Source: an uncultured Clostridia bacterium (lineage in GTDB: Bacteria > Bacillota > Clostridia > Christensenellales > UBA1242). Taken from it: a DNA stretch of 7,596 nt. This document shows, one piece after another, positions 1 through 6,704 of this stretch (the first letter of the stretch is position 1; each line of letters opens with the position of its first letter). The position numbers were made by a program, and so were the translations under genes. The stretch covers positions 1 to 7,596 of the forward strand of contig CALWKJ010000048.1 of NCBI GenBank assembly GCA_944381225.1, in the 5' to 3' direction. The notes beneath the pieces are model-generated. The model saw only the letters and a list, made by a program, of their open reading frames with translations, did no database searches and was not told the DNA's origin.

Positions 1-891
1 ATGTTGTATTTTAAAACTTACAAGATTGCTTATGGCTTTTTGTACTTCGCCGAAAAGTTTTTTTGTGTCCACACTATCTGAGAAGGCATTAAAGTATTGT
101 TTTAACGCCAAAACCGTCGCCATTCTTATATCTGTGTCAACATTAATTTTGCATATATTGTAATTTTTGCAAACATCAAACAAAATGTTAGCCGAAACGC
201 CTTTTGCTTTTTTTATATTTCCACCTAAATTATTTATTTGCTTAATTACATTTTCATCTACGCTTGAAGCGCCGTGTAAAACTAACGGAGTATTTGGTAT
301 TTTTCTTTGAATTTTTTTTAAAACATCTATTGCTAATTTAGGTTCGTTTTGGAATTTGTTAATTCCATGACTTGTTCCAATAGCAATAGCAAGGGAATCT
401 ACATTGGTTTGTTCGACAAAAATTTTAGCCTCATCTGGAGAGGTGTAAATACTTTTATCACTACAAACATCGTCTTCAATTCCTAAAAGTCTTCCAAGTT
501 CTCCTTCAACTTGTACATTATGTTTATGTGCATAATCTACAACTTTTTTAGTAAGTTCAATATTTTCTTTTAATGTCAAAGAACTTCCGTCAATCATGAC
601 ACTATCAAAACCCAACTTAATAGCTTTTTTACAAATTTCAAAATCTTTTCCGTGATCCAGATGAAAAAATATAGGGATATCATAAGTTTTTTTTGTAGCT
701 AAAATTAAATGTTTTAAATATTCATCACCAATATATTTAACAGCACTTTCCGATGTGGCAACTATTACTGGAGAATTTGATTCTTTTGCTGCATTTAATA
801 TTCCTTTTAAGCTTTCTAAATTGCAAAAATTAAATGCGCCCAGTGCATAATGATTATTTATTGCATCTTTATAATATTCTTTAAGATTCAT
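1..891 (-). CDS. fba: Class II fructose-bisphosphate aldolase (3' end outside window)
   Basis: This enzyme reversibly cleaves fructose-1,6-bisphosphate into dihydroxyacetone phosphate and glyceraldehyde-3-phosphate, a zinc-dependent cytoplasmic step of glycolysis and gluconeogenesis. I translated 297 codons from the minus strand; no stop is reached at base 1. Family lengths near 300 suggest only a few residues are missing. Family signatures are in order: GAFNFCNLE near the N-terminus, the HLDHG motif with catalytic Asp79 and zinc ligand His80, MIDGS at 99-103, VEGELG at 128-133, GTSHG with His175, LVLHGASS with His206, and KINVDTDIR at 248-256. The spacing of His80, His175 and His206 matches the three zinc ligands of the FBA/tagatose-bisphosphate aldolase family. 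The start ATG (889-891) follows GAGGT. It is transcribed divergently from the neighbouring hypothetical gene. A tagatose-bisphosphate or other ketose-bisphosphate aldolase is the main alternative; fba is the commonest assignment for a lone copy. Confidence 0.93.
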   Translation of the reverse strand, partial: MNLKEYYKDAINNHYALGAFNFCNLESLKGILNAAKESNSPVIVATSESAVKYIGDEYLKHLILATKKTYDIPIFFHLDHGKDFEICKKAIKLGFDSVMIDGSSLTLKENIELTKKVVDYAHKHNVQVEGELGRLLGIEDDVCSDKSIYTSPDEAKIFVEQTNVDSLAIAIGTSHGINKFQNEPKLAIDVLKKIQRKIPNTPLVLHGASSVDENVIKQINNLGGNIKKAKGVSANILFDVCKNYNICKINVDTDIRMATVLALKQYFNAFSDSVDTKKLFGEVQKAISNLVSFKIQH

Positions 892-993
892 ACATACCTC
901 AATATATTTTAAACATTATTTCTTAAATAAACAAATAATTTTTAAATTTAATTAATTATTTCTATATTAATTAATATTTTCATATATTAAAAT
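892..993. other. A/T-rich divergent intergenic spacer
   Basis: This 102-base spacer separates the minus-strand aldolase gene from the plus-strand hypothetical gene and must hold both promoters. It is nearly all A and T, so hexamers resembling -10 boxes occur by chance and I cannot place either promoter with confidence. A TATATT at 983-988 sits six bases before the plus-strand ATG. On the minus strand, TTGTTT and TAAAAT 17 bases apart would start transcription very close to the aldolase ribosome site, which is a poor arrangement. No hairpin terminator or RNA element is visible. Confidence 0.6.
896..900 (-). promoter_or_regulatory. Ribosome binding site of the aldolase gene
   Basis: On the minus strand GAGGT precedes the ATG at 891 by four bases. 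It settles the start, because the slightly earlier ATG at 895 runs into a stop after four codons. Confidence 0.6.
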
Positions 994-1653
994 ATGAAAA
1001 AAATATTTTGTTTTATAATATTTATTGTTTTTATAATCATTTGTTTGTTAATGGTAAATTCATATATTGGAAAGAATAATATGTATAAAATAACTTCTCA
1101 AATTGAAAAAACCTATTTTATTAACACAACATCAAGATATGTTGCAGAATTTTCTACTGGAAAGAGAGAACAGGTTTTTGAATATAATGGAATTAGCACC
1201 GATAAAGTAGATTATGCAGTGTTAAAAATTAAGTTTTTTGAAGATACAAATTTTGCAAATTCAATAAATGTTAAAATAAAATATAATGACAAAGAAATAA
1301 CTGCTGTTTTGGAAAAAAATCCATTTGATTTATCATTCATGTGCGATTTAAAACACTTATTTAAAGGTAACAGCATACAAATACTTATAGAAAACGTTGA
1401 TGATGATTTCGTAAGTTTGGAGTGCGTATCTACAAAATGGCAAATTAATTATGACGAAGCTTTAAAGATAGGTTTTAAAGCTTTAAAAAATTTTATCAAA
1501 CAAAATCAATGCGAGTGTTATTTAACAGTTGGATATGAAAAATACAACTTGGAAACTATATATTTTTGGATTTTTAATGTAAAAGCTAAAAATACTAGTT
1601 CAAAAAATGTAGTTATTAATGTTGATGATGGAGAAATTGTGTTTGTTAGCTAA
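994..1653 (+). CDS. Hypothetical membrane-anchored protein
   Basis: I do not recognise this 219-residue protein. Two lysines are followed by a strongly hydrophobic stretch at about 4-21, which fits an uncleaved signal anchor or signal peptide. There is no lipobox cysteine. The rest is polar and looks like a folded extracytoplasmic domain. From Trp149 onward a helix-like segment (INYDEALKIGFKAL) is followed by strand-like segments and ends in VINVDDGEIVFV. That order loosely resembles a PepSY-type domain, but this is only a resemblance. I keep the ATG at 994 because later ATGs (1051, 1081) would lose the membrane segment, although there is no Shine-Dalgarno sequence before it. hflX follows on the same strand after 55 bases but has its own likely promoter, so co-transcription is possible but not required. 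Confidence 0.75.
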   Translation: MKKIFCFIIFIVFIIICLLMVNSYIGKNNMYKITSQIEKTYFINTTSRYVAEFSTGKREQVFEYNGISTDKVDYAVLKIKFFEDTNFANSINVKIKYNDKEITAVLEKNPFDLSFMCDLKHLFKGNSIQILIENVDDDFVSLECVSTKWQINYDEALKIGFKALKNFIKQNQCECYLTVGYEKYNLETIYFWIFNVKAKNTSSKNVVINVDDGEIVFVS

Positions 1654-1657
1654 TTAA

Positions 1658-1686
1658 TTGAAAAAAAGTTGCGTTTGTGTTAATAT
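1658..1686 (+). promoter_or_regulatory. Candidate promoter of hflX
   Basis: TTGAAA at 1658-1663 (five of six to the sigma-70/A -35 consensus), a 17-base spacer, and TAATAT at 1681-1686 directly preceded by TGT, an extended -10 feature. Transcription would start near 1693, just before the AAAGGAG ribosome site. The TTG at 1658 could also be read as a start codon in the hflX frame, but as part of the -35 box it would lie upstream of the transcript. Confidence 0.4.
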
Positions 1687-1696
1687 GTTTCATATT

Positions 1697-1703
1697 AAAG
1701 GAG
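1697..1703 (+). promoter_or_regulatory. Ribosome binding site deciding the hflX start
   Basis: AAAGGAG lies five bases before the ATG at 1709. The reading frame stays open upstream to a TTG at 1658, adding 17 residues, but no ribosome site precedes that codon and the added residues do not resemble the family's N-terminus. Confidence 0.8.
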
Positions 1704-1708
1704 AATTC

Positions 1709-2782
1709 ATGGCATATTTAACCAAACAAGAAAGCGAAAATGCGTACTTAGTAGGAGTTTCTTTATCAAATAAAGATGATATTGAAATAAGCTTAAAAGA
1801 ATTAAAAAGCTTGTGCGAAACTGCTGGGCTTAACGTGGTTGGTCACACATTTCAATATATAAGGCAAATTACACCTTCAACTTTAATTGGCAGTGGAAAG
1901 GTTGAAGATATAAAAAAAGAAGTTGAAAACAACAACGCAAATGTTGTTGTTGTTGATTATGAACTTAGTGGCTCACAGGTAAGAAATTTGACAGATTGTT
2001 TAAATGTTAAAGTCATTGATAGAATAACTTTAATTTTAGACATTTTTGCACAAAGAGCAACAAGTAACGAGGGAAAGTTGCAGGTTGAACTTGCACAATT
2101 AAAATATAATTTGCCACGTCTTGCAGGCATAAGTGGAACAAGTGGTAGATTTGGAGGCTCTGGAGTTGGAATGAGAGGCCCTGGAGAAACTAAATTAGAA
2201 CTTAACAAAAGGATAGCGCAAAATAATATTTATAAATTGGAAAAAGAAATAGAAAAAATAAAGCAAAACAGAGATGTTCAAAGAAAAAATAGAAAAGAAA
2301 ATGGAATTTGCAAAGTAGCAATAGTTGGATATACAAATGCTGGGAAAAGCACGCTTTTAAATTTAATAACAAAATCAAGTATTTATGCAGATGACAAACT
2401 TTTTGCAACTCTTGACACAACCAGCAGAACCGTGTGGCTTTGTGAAGGGAAAAAGATAGTTTTGACAGATACTGTTGGATTTATATCTAAATTGCCACAT
2501 GATTTGGTTGACGCTTTTAGTTCAACATTGGACGAAGCTAAGGATGCAGATATAATTTTGCATGTGATAGATGTTAGCAATCCTCACTATAAAAATCAAA
2601 TTGAAGTTGTTAATAATGTTTTAAGTAGTTTAAATGTAAAAACAAATATAATTAAAGTTTATAACAAATGTGATAAAGTTGTAGAGAAAGATAACAAAGA
2701 TGGGATTTATATTTCTGCAAAACAAAATATTGGCATTGAAGACTTGAAAAAAGAAATAATAAACATAATGGATAAATTGTAA
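1709..2782 (+). CDS. hflX: HflX ribosome-associated GTPase, short form
   Basis: HflX is a GTPase that binds the 50S subunit and splits stalled or hibernating ribosomes, notably under heat or antibiotic stress. The 357-residue protein has the N-terminal HflX domain (about 1-150, with LIGSGKVEDI and the very conserved VIDRITLILDIFAQRA and GKLQVELAQLKY blocks). The glycine-rich GGSGVGMRGPGETKLE segment and a charged coiled-coil helix follow, then a complete Era-type G domain. The G1 motif GYTNAGKST is at 207-215, G2 threonine at 234, G3 DTVGF at 254-258, G4 NKCD at 319-322 and G5 SAK at 336-338. The protein ends just after the G domain, so the C-terminal domain of the roughly 420-residue forms of E. 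coli and Bacillus is absent. The start at 1709 is supported by AAAGGAG. Gene identity is very secure; the shorter architecture is natural, since no frameshift is seen. Confidence 0.96.
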   Translation: MAYLTKQESENAYLVGVSLSNKDDIEISLKELKSLCETAGLNVVGHTFQYIRQITPSTLIGSGKVEDIKKEVENNNANVVVVDYELSGSQVRNLTDCLNVKVIDRITLILDIFAQRATSNEGKLQVELAQLKYNLPRLAGISGTSGRFGGSGVGMRGPGETKLELNKRIAQNNIYKLEKEIEKIKQNRDVQRKNRKENGICKVAIVGYTNAGKSTLLNLITKSSIYADDKLFATLDTTSRTVWLCEGKKIVLTDTVGFISKLPHDLVDAFSSTLDEAKDADIILHVIDVSNPHYKNQIEVVNNVLSSLNVKTNIIKVYNKCDKVVEKDNKDGIYISAKQNIGIEDLKKEIINIMDKL

Positions 2783-2807
2783 CAAAAACTCACCAAATTC
2801 ATATAGT
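2777..2807 (+). promoter_or_regulatory. Weak candidate promoter of the Cys-rich gene
   Basis: TTGTAA at 2777-2782, overlapping the hflX stop, and TATAGT at 2802-2807 are separated by 19 bases, longer than ideal. A short inverted repeat, TCATAT-AGTG-ATATGA (2799-2814), overlaps the -10. There is no terminator between hflX and the next gene, so readthrough from hflX is equally possible. Confidence 0.22.
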
Positions 2808-2877
2808 GATATGAGCAAAGGAAAAAAAATCAATGTACAAAAGAAGAAATGATTACATATAAAAGTTTAAATTTTGT

Positions 2878-2883
2878 GGAGGT
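2878..2883 (+). promoter_or_regulatory. Ribosome binding site deciding the Cys-rich start
   Basis: GGAGGT lies four bases before the ATG at 2888. It is a near-perfect Shine-Dalgarno sequence and rules out the upstream in-frame ATG at 2849, which lacks one and would itself contain this site inside the coding region. Confidence 0.8.
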
Positions 2884-2887
2884 ACAT

Positions 2888-3091
2888 ATGAATCTTTTTG
2901 GTGGATTCGGCACTTGTGGACATGGCACAAATAATTGTTGCTCAATCATTTGGTTGTTATTCTTGTTGCAAATTTGTGGATGCGGAAACGGCATGTTTGG
3001 TGGAGATAACGATTGCATGAATTTAATATTCTTACTATTAATACTTTCTTGCTGTGGTTGTGGATGCAACACACCATGTGGCAACAACTAA
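2888..3091 (+). CDS. Small Gly/Cys-rich protein with two Cys-hydrophobic modules
   Basis: I cannot assign a function to this 67-residue protein. It has 11 cysteines and many glycines and asparagines. It is built from two similar modules. Residues 16-33 run NCC, then a hydrophobic run (IIWLLFLLQI), then CGCG. Residues 41-59 run NDC, then a hydrophobic run (LIFLLLIL), then SCCGCG. The protein begins with GGFG and ends NTPCGNN. The hydrophobic runs of about 9-12 residues are short for membrane spans. Short Gly/Cys/Asn-rich proteins of this look occur in Clostridia genomes and are usually unnamed; some are suspected spore-coat or membrane-associated components, but nothing here proves either. The strong ribosome site, the clear internal duplication and the dedicated downstream terminator argue that it is a real gene. 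The antisense reading frame across it is a shadow. Confidence 0.82.
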   Translation: MNLFGGFGTCGHGTNNCCSIIWLLFLLQICGCGNGMFGGDNDCMNLIFLLLILSCCGCGCNTPCGNN

Positions 3092-3094
3092 TAC

Positions 3095-3164
3095 CGACAA
3101 ATTAAAAAGGCTGTAATAAATTACAGCCTTTTTTACAAACATTCTGTTAATTCGACAAATTAAA
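3095..3164. repeat. Pair of 12-base direct repeats around the terminator
   Basis: CGACAAATTAAA occurs at 3095-3106 and again at 3153-3164. The first copy overlaps the start of the terminator; the second lies inside the inverted repeat at 3145-3170. It includes CG and C bases uncommon in this spacer, so it is less likely than a pure A/T word to recur by chance. No open reading frame or target-site duplication of a mobile element accompanies it. Confidence 0.5.
3104..3134 (+). terminator. Rho-independent terminator after the Cys-rich gene
   Basis: A five-A run leads into GGCTGTAA (3109-3116), loop TAAA, TTACAGCC (3121-3128) and a six-T run. The eight-base stem is perfect and the A and T tracts can extend it, so it could also act on the opposite strand, though no gene converges on it. 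Confidence 0.92.
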
Positions 3165-3318
3165 TTAACATAAATGTTAAAAAGCTTCAAAAAATATAAT
3201 CGAACATATAGAGAAAATTTTAAATTTTATTGTCACGCGCTAATTTATCAAACAAAAGGGGTTAAAAGTATACAGCATAATTTTGTTTCTAATCTGTTTA
3301 TATTTTTTATTCAATTCG
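3135..3318. other. Intergenic region without a recognised gene
   Basis: Between the terminator and the surface-protein promoter I see no credible coding region, tRNA or known RNA element. Apart from the inverted and direct repeats it is A/T-rich with a T-rich stretch at about 3282-3312 just upstream of the -35 box. A small GC-richer patch (TCACGCGC) lies near 3231-3240. It could house an upstream regulatory region for the large surface-protein gene. Confidence 0.5.
3145..3170. repeat. A/T-rich inverted repeat in the intergenic region
   Basis: TGTTAATT (3145-3152) and its exact reverse complement AATTAACA (3163-3170) are separated by ten bases. It has no T-run and so is not a terminator. The shape fits a dimeric regulator's operator, but it lies about 150 bases upstream of the surface-protein promoter and in A/T-rich DNA, so chance is a real alternative. 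Confidence 0.35.
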
Positions 3319-3347
3319 TTGACAAAAAAAATGTTATAGTATAAACT
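3319..3347 (+). promoter_or_regulatory. Promoter of the surface-protein gene
   Basis: A perfect TTGACA -35 box at 3319-3324 is followed by TATAAA at 3340-3345 (15-base spacer) or TAAACT at 3342-3347 (17-base spacer). The two -10 options overlap and I cannot choose between them. The transcript would have a leader of about 25-30 bases and carries AGGAG. The consensus -35 suggests strong expression from the housekeeping sigma factor. Confidence 0.68.
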
Positions 3348-3367
3348 CTATTTGTTAAATTATATAT

Positions 3368-3372
3368 AGGAG
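3368..3372 (+). promoter_or_regulatory. Ribosome binding site of the surface-protein gene
   Basis: AGGAG lies seven bases before the ATG at 3380, an ideal spacing that fixes the start at the beginning of a signal peptide. Confidence 0.8.
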
Positions 3373-3379
3373 CACAATA

Positions 3380-6300
3380 ATGAAGAAATCAATAAAAAAG
3401 GCTTGCGCAATTGCCTTACTTGCAACATCTACAGCAGTAGTTGGTGCAAACGGTGTTATTTTGCAAAATAATATTAAACCAGCGGACAAGCTAGTTTATG
3501 CAGAGCAAAGTGCAAGTGCCTTGACAATGCTAGAAATAGATTCACAAAGTCAAACTGCAACCGTAGGTTCAACGTGTAATGTTCCTCAAGCAAGATTGGT
3601 TGTTCCTGGTTCGTCAATTGAGTTAAATCAAACACACTACACTGTTGTAAGTCCAATAGGTGAGAGTGTTGATGTTTCAAATGGTCAGTTTAAGGTAGAA
3701 AGAGCTGGAACTTATTTGGTTAACTATGAAATTGAAAATGATGGAAAAGTTTATAAAGCAACAGCTGAAATAAAAGGACAAATTGGCAAAAATACAATAG
3801 AACTTGTAGAGAACACACAAAGAACATTGCCAAAGTATGTTTGGCAAAGCTATAAGAGAGATTTGTACATTCCAAAAGCAGAAGTGAAATTTGCTGAAGA
3901 CGAATTTAAAACTGATTATGACATTACAACCACTGTAACAACACCATCTCAAAAAACCTTAACGTTTAATGAGGAAACGGGGTTATTGTCTTATACTGCT
4001 TTAGAAGAAGGTATTTACTCAGTAACATACGAGGCAAGAACAAAAGACGGAGTTTATTTAAATTCAAGAACTGAAGAATTCACAGTGTTATCTGATGTTG
4101 ATTTTGAAAAAGAGTATGGAATTGATTACACATTAAAATTTGATTACTCTAAAACAGTAAACACTAGTGCAGACATAGGTGAAGAGATAGAACTTCCAAC
4201 GCCAGTGGGTAAAATGGGCAATGAAGAAACACCAATTTATTATAATATTGAAGCGTACGTTTATATAAATGGTAGTCCAGTAGATGTTACAGAATACACA
4301 ATGAACGGCACAAAATTTACAGCGCAAAAAACATATACAATTGGAGGGCAAACTTACACAGTTGACAATGGTAGATATTTATTCTATTACAATGTTTTTG
4401 ATGCTTTGGGTAAAGAGGCAGAAAGGACAGGTTTTGAAATAAGTGGAGTTAAAGATACAAAAGCGCCAACCGTAATTGTTGCCGATCCATATTCAGTCGA
4501 TAATGTTGAAAATATCAAAAATGTAGATTACAAACTTCAAACAAATTTTTCAAATGGTCAAAATGTAATTTTAAAAGCGATATATGCAGAAGATTTGTCT
4601 GATGATTTAAAAGATTTGGAATTAGTAAGATATATAAGAAGTGATTCTCAATCAAGCTCTTCAAAAGATATATATTCTGATGAAGGACAAGAAGATGAAA
4701 ACATTTTCACAAAAGATATTATCTTCAACATGACAAGCGATTTTGAATTTGATGAAAATACAATGGTCGACGCAAAAGACCTAGGCATTGATAAATTAGA
4801 AAATGGAAGCTATACAGCATATTATAGAGCTAAAGACAGTTCTGGAAATACAGTAACAGTAAATTATGTTTTTAATGTAAGCTCAACATTTGAGTTCACC
4901 AGTGCTCCAACAGTTGAATTTAAAGACACATTTAGCAAGTCAGTCGCAACAGGAGAAAGAATAACATTTAACAAACCAGTTGCAAGTGACGAAAATGACG
5001 ACAGACTATATACTCAAGTAATGTTTAAGTATGATAATGATGTAAACTGGACAGTGCTTGAAGCAAATGAAGATGGTAAATTTGAAATTTTAGTTGACAA
5101 AGCTGGTGCAACATCATTAAAGATAAGAGCAAAAACTGAAAACGATGCTCCATTAACTAGTGCAGAGTTGACAGCAGATAATGACATACAAAATTATACA
5201 GGCTTTAAATATGGCTATGACGAAGTTGAAATATTAATAAAAGATAACAAAGATACACAACGACCAACAATAACAAGTTTATCCGATTGGAGAGCAGAAC
5301 CATATAAACAAAACGAAGAAGTTGTGTTGCCAACTCTTACATTAACAGATGATTTAATAGATTACGTTGATGTAAATATAAGTGTAACTCATGTTGAAGA
5401 AGTTGATGGTAAAAAAACTACTCAAGATTTTGATGTAGAAGATGCCACTGTTATAAGATCATCTTCATCAGGGATATACACATTAAGTGGTGCACATTTT
5501 TATGCAACACTTGCTGGTAATTATGATGTAGTTTATGAAATTACTGACGCTGGTAATAATAAAACATATATTTATCAAAGCGTAAATGTTCAAGAAAATT
5601 CTGTTGTAGAAGAACCTAGATTTAGCAATTTGCCAGAAGCTTTAAGTAATGGAAAACTTGAATTGGGTGAATCTATAGTACTTCCTGTTCCAGAAATAAC
5701 AGGAGGTGGAGATAATGCAACTTATGAGGTAAACATAAAAGGTCCAGTTGGAAGTCAAATAAATAAAGAATCATTTACACCTAACAAAGAAGGAACATAC
5801 ACAATTGTTTATTCTTTGTATGATGAAGGAACAGAAATAGAAAGCGAAAGAAAAGAATTTAAAGTAGAAGTTAGTGATACAATTGGTCCAGAAGTTAGAG
5901 TTGATTGGAACTTAAAAGCTTCATATGAAGTTGATAGCAAAGTTTTAATCCCTGTATTTGAACCAGTAGAAGATGAATCTGGCTTTAATATGGAAAATTC
6001 AAAAATAGTTATTTCTTCAAAATCATTTACAAGAACTATTAAGGGAACAGAAATGGCTGGTTTATTAGAACAATATAAATTATGGCTTAAGGAAGAACAA
6101 GAAATAGCTGAAGGAACACTTGATGAAAATGATAGAGAACATCCAAATCCTGGAAATTTATATGTTACACTTAGCAATAACCAATTATATACAGTAACTT
6201 ATACAGTTTATGATGACTCTGTAAATCAAAATTCAACCGTTATAACACATACAATCAAAGTTGGTGATTTGGTTGCTCCAGTGTTGAACATTAGTGATGA

Positions 6301-6703
6301 CATTGTTGCAAAAACTGTAAAAATTGACACAGTTCTAGCAATCGACCTTTCAAAAATTTCAGTAAGCGATGACAGAACAGAAGGCATGACAGTAAGCGAT
6401 GTTAAAATTGTTTTAAAAGGGCCTTCAGGAGAAGTTGCAAACATTCATGAAGAAGAAGATAACGGCAAATATGAATTTAATATTGAAACAGCAGGTAATT
6501 ACACATTAACATTTTCAGCAACAGATGATGCAGGAAATACAAAAACAGAAACAAGAGAGTTTACTGTAAACGAACCAAGCAACGATGGCTTGACAACAAA
6601 CGAAACCATTACAATAGTGTTGTGTTGTGTTGCAGTTCTAGTACTTGCAGGTTCAATAGTATATTTCGTTGTATCAAAGAAGAAAATTCAATCATATAAA
6701 TAA
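3380..6703 (+). CDS. Large secreted, membrane-anchored Ig-like repeat surface protein
   Basis: This 1107-residue protein is exported and probably tethered to the cell surface. It opens with a lysine-rich n-region and a hydrophobic core (about 8-22), with possible cleavage after Ala23 (VGA) or Ala41 (VYA). It ends with a hydrophobic span at about 1076-1098 and a short basic tail (SKKKIQSYK). No LPXTG-like sortase motif precedes that span. Between lie about nine diverged Ig-like modules, each closing on a strand such as GTYLVNYE, GIYSVTYE, GSYTAYYRAKDSSGN or GNYTLTFSATDDAGN, at about 109, 210, 330, 475, 575, 712, 804, 935 and 1038. Several modules open with D-x-x-x-P linkers (Asp359, 625, 833, 963) and a G-x-x-V-x-L-P-like strand, as in bacterial Ig-like and DUF5011-type domains. 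No catalytic domain is evident. Adhesion or cell-surface structure is a reasonable inference; the ligand is unknown. It is monocistronic, with its own promoter and terminator. Confidence 0.9.
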   Translation: MKKSIKKACAIALLATSTAVVGANGVILQNNIKPADKLVYAEQSASALTMLEIDSQSQTATVGSTCNVPQARLVVPGSSIELNQTHYTVVSPIGESVDVSNGQFKVERAGTYLVNYEIENDGKVYKATAEIKGQIGKNTIELVENTQRTLPKYVWQSYKRDLYIPKAEVKFAEDEFKTDYDITTTVTTPSQKTLTFNEETGLLSYTALEEGIYSVTYEARTKDGVYLNSRTEEFTVLSDVDFEKEYGIDYTLKFDYSKTVNTSADIGEEIELPTPVGKMGNEETPIYYNIEAYVYINGSPVDVTEYTMNGTKFTAQKTYTIGGQTYTVDNGRYLFYYNVFDALGKEAERTGFEISGVKDTKAPTVIVADPYSVDNVENIKNVDYKLQTNFSNGQNVILKAIYAEDLSDDLKDLELVRYIRSDSQSSSSKDIYSDEGQEDENIFTKDIIFNMTSDFEFDENTMVDAKDLGIDKLENGSYTAYYRAKDSSGNTVTVNYVFNVSSTFEFTSAPTVEFKDTFSKSVATGERITFNKPVASDENDDRLYTQVMFKYDNDVNWTVLEANEDGKFEILVDKAGATSLKIRAKTENDAPLTSAELTADNDIQNYTGFKYGYDEVEILIKDNKDTQRPTITSLSDWRAEPYKQNEEVVLPTLTLTDDLIDYVDVNISVTHVEEVDGKKTTQDFDVEDATVIRSSSSGIYTLSGAHFYATLAGNYDVVYEITDAGNNKTYIYQSVNVQENSVVEEPRFSNLPEALSNGKLELGESIVLPVPEITGGGDNATYEVNIKGPVGSQINKESFTPNKEGTYTIVYSLYDEGTEIESERKEFKVEVSDTIGPEVRVDWNLKASYEVDSKVLIPVFEPVEDESGFNMENSKIVISSKSFTRTIKGTEMAGLLEQYKLWLKEEQEIAEGTLDENDREHPNPGNLYVTLSNNQLYTVTYTVYDDSVNQNSTVITHTIKVGDLVAPVLNISDDIVAKTVKIDTVLAIDLSKISVSDDRTEGMTVSDVKIVLKGPSGEVANIHEEEDNGKYEFNIETAGNYTLTFSATDDAGNTKTETREFTVNEPSNDGLTTNETITIVLCCVAVLVLAGSIVYFVVSKKKIQSYK

Positions 6704-6704
6704 T

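Noticed and set aside
1658..1708. N-terminal extension of HflX from a TTG start (17 extra residues)
   Set aside because: There is no ribosome site before the TTG, AAAGGAG sits before the ATG at 1709, the TTG coincides with a -35 box, and the extra residues do not look like HflX.
1928..1951. AACAACAAC/GTTGTTGTT inverted repeat inside hflX
   Set aside because: It is explained by an Asn-rich turn followed by a run of valines (NNNANVVVV) in the coding sequence, and it has no terminator T-run or regulatory context.
2799..2814. TCATAT-AGTG-ATATGA inverted repeat as a terminator or sporulation sigma promoter (CATATAGT resembles a sigma-E -10)
   Set aside because: The stem is short and lacks a T-run, and no suitable -35 ATA lies at the required distance, so neither reading is supported.
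2811..2852. Thirteen-codon open frame (MSKGKKINVQKKK) whose stop overlaps the ATG at 2849
   Set aside because: It has no ribosome site and low-complexity lysine-rich content typical of A-rich DNA, and the ATG it overlaps is not the true start of the next gene.
2849..2887. N-terminal extension of the Cys-rich protein from the ATG at 2849
   Set aside because: A near-perfect GGAGGT lies just before the ATG at 2888, and the 13 extra residues would be encoded through that ribosome site.
2830..3087. Minus-strand open frame opposite the Cys-rich gene
   Set aside because: It is the antisense shadow of a glycine/cysteine-coding stretch, which gives proline- and glutamine-rich translations, and it has no ribosome site or promoter.
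3380..3502. Lipoprotein signal at Cys9 of the surface protein
   Set aside because: The residues before Cys9 are KKA, not a lipobox, and the hydrophobic core lies after the cysteine, so lipidation there is implausible.
5809..6177. 122-residue minus-strand open frame inside the surface-protein gene
   Set aside because: It is Ser/Leu-rich, as expected from the complement of a Glu/Lys/Thr-rich coding region. The sense strand is clearly the real gene across the same interval.
6360..6401. CAGTAAGCGATG repeated 30 bases apart near the end of the surface-protein gene
   Set aside because: Both copies encode similar short strand residues (VSD) in one module. The repeat is too short to indicate duplication beyond coding similarity.
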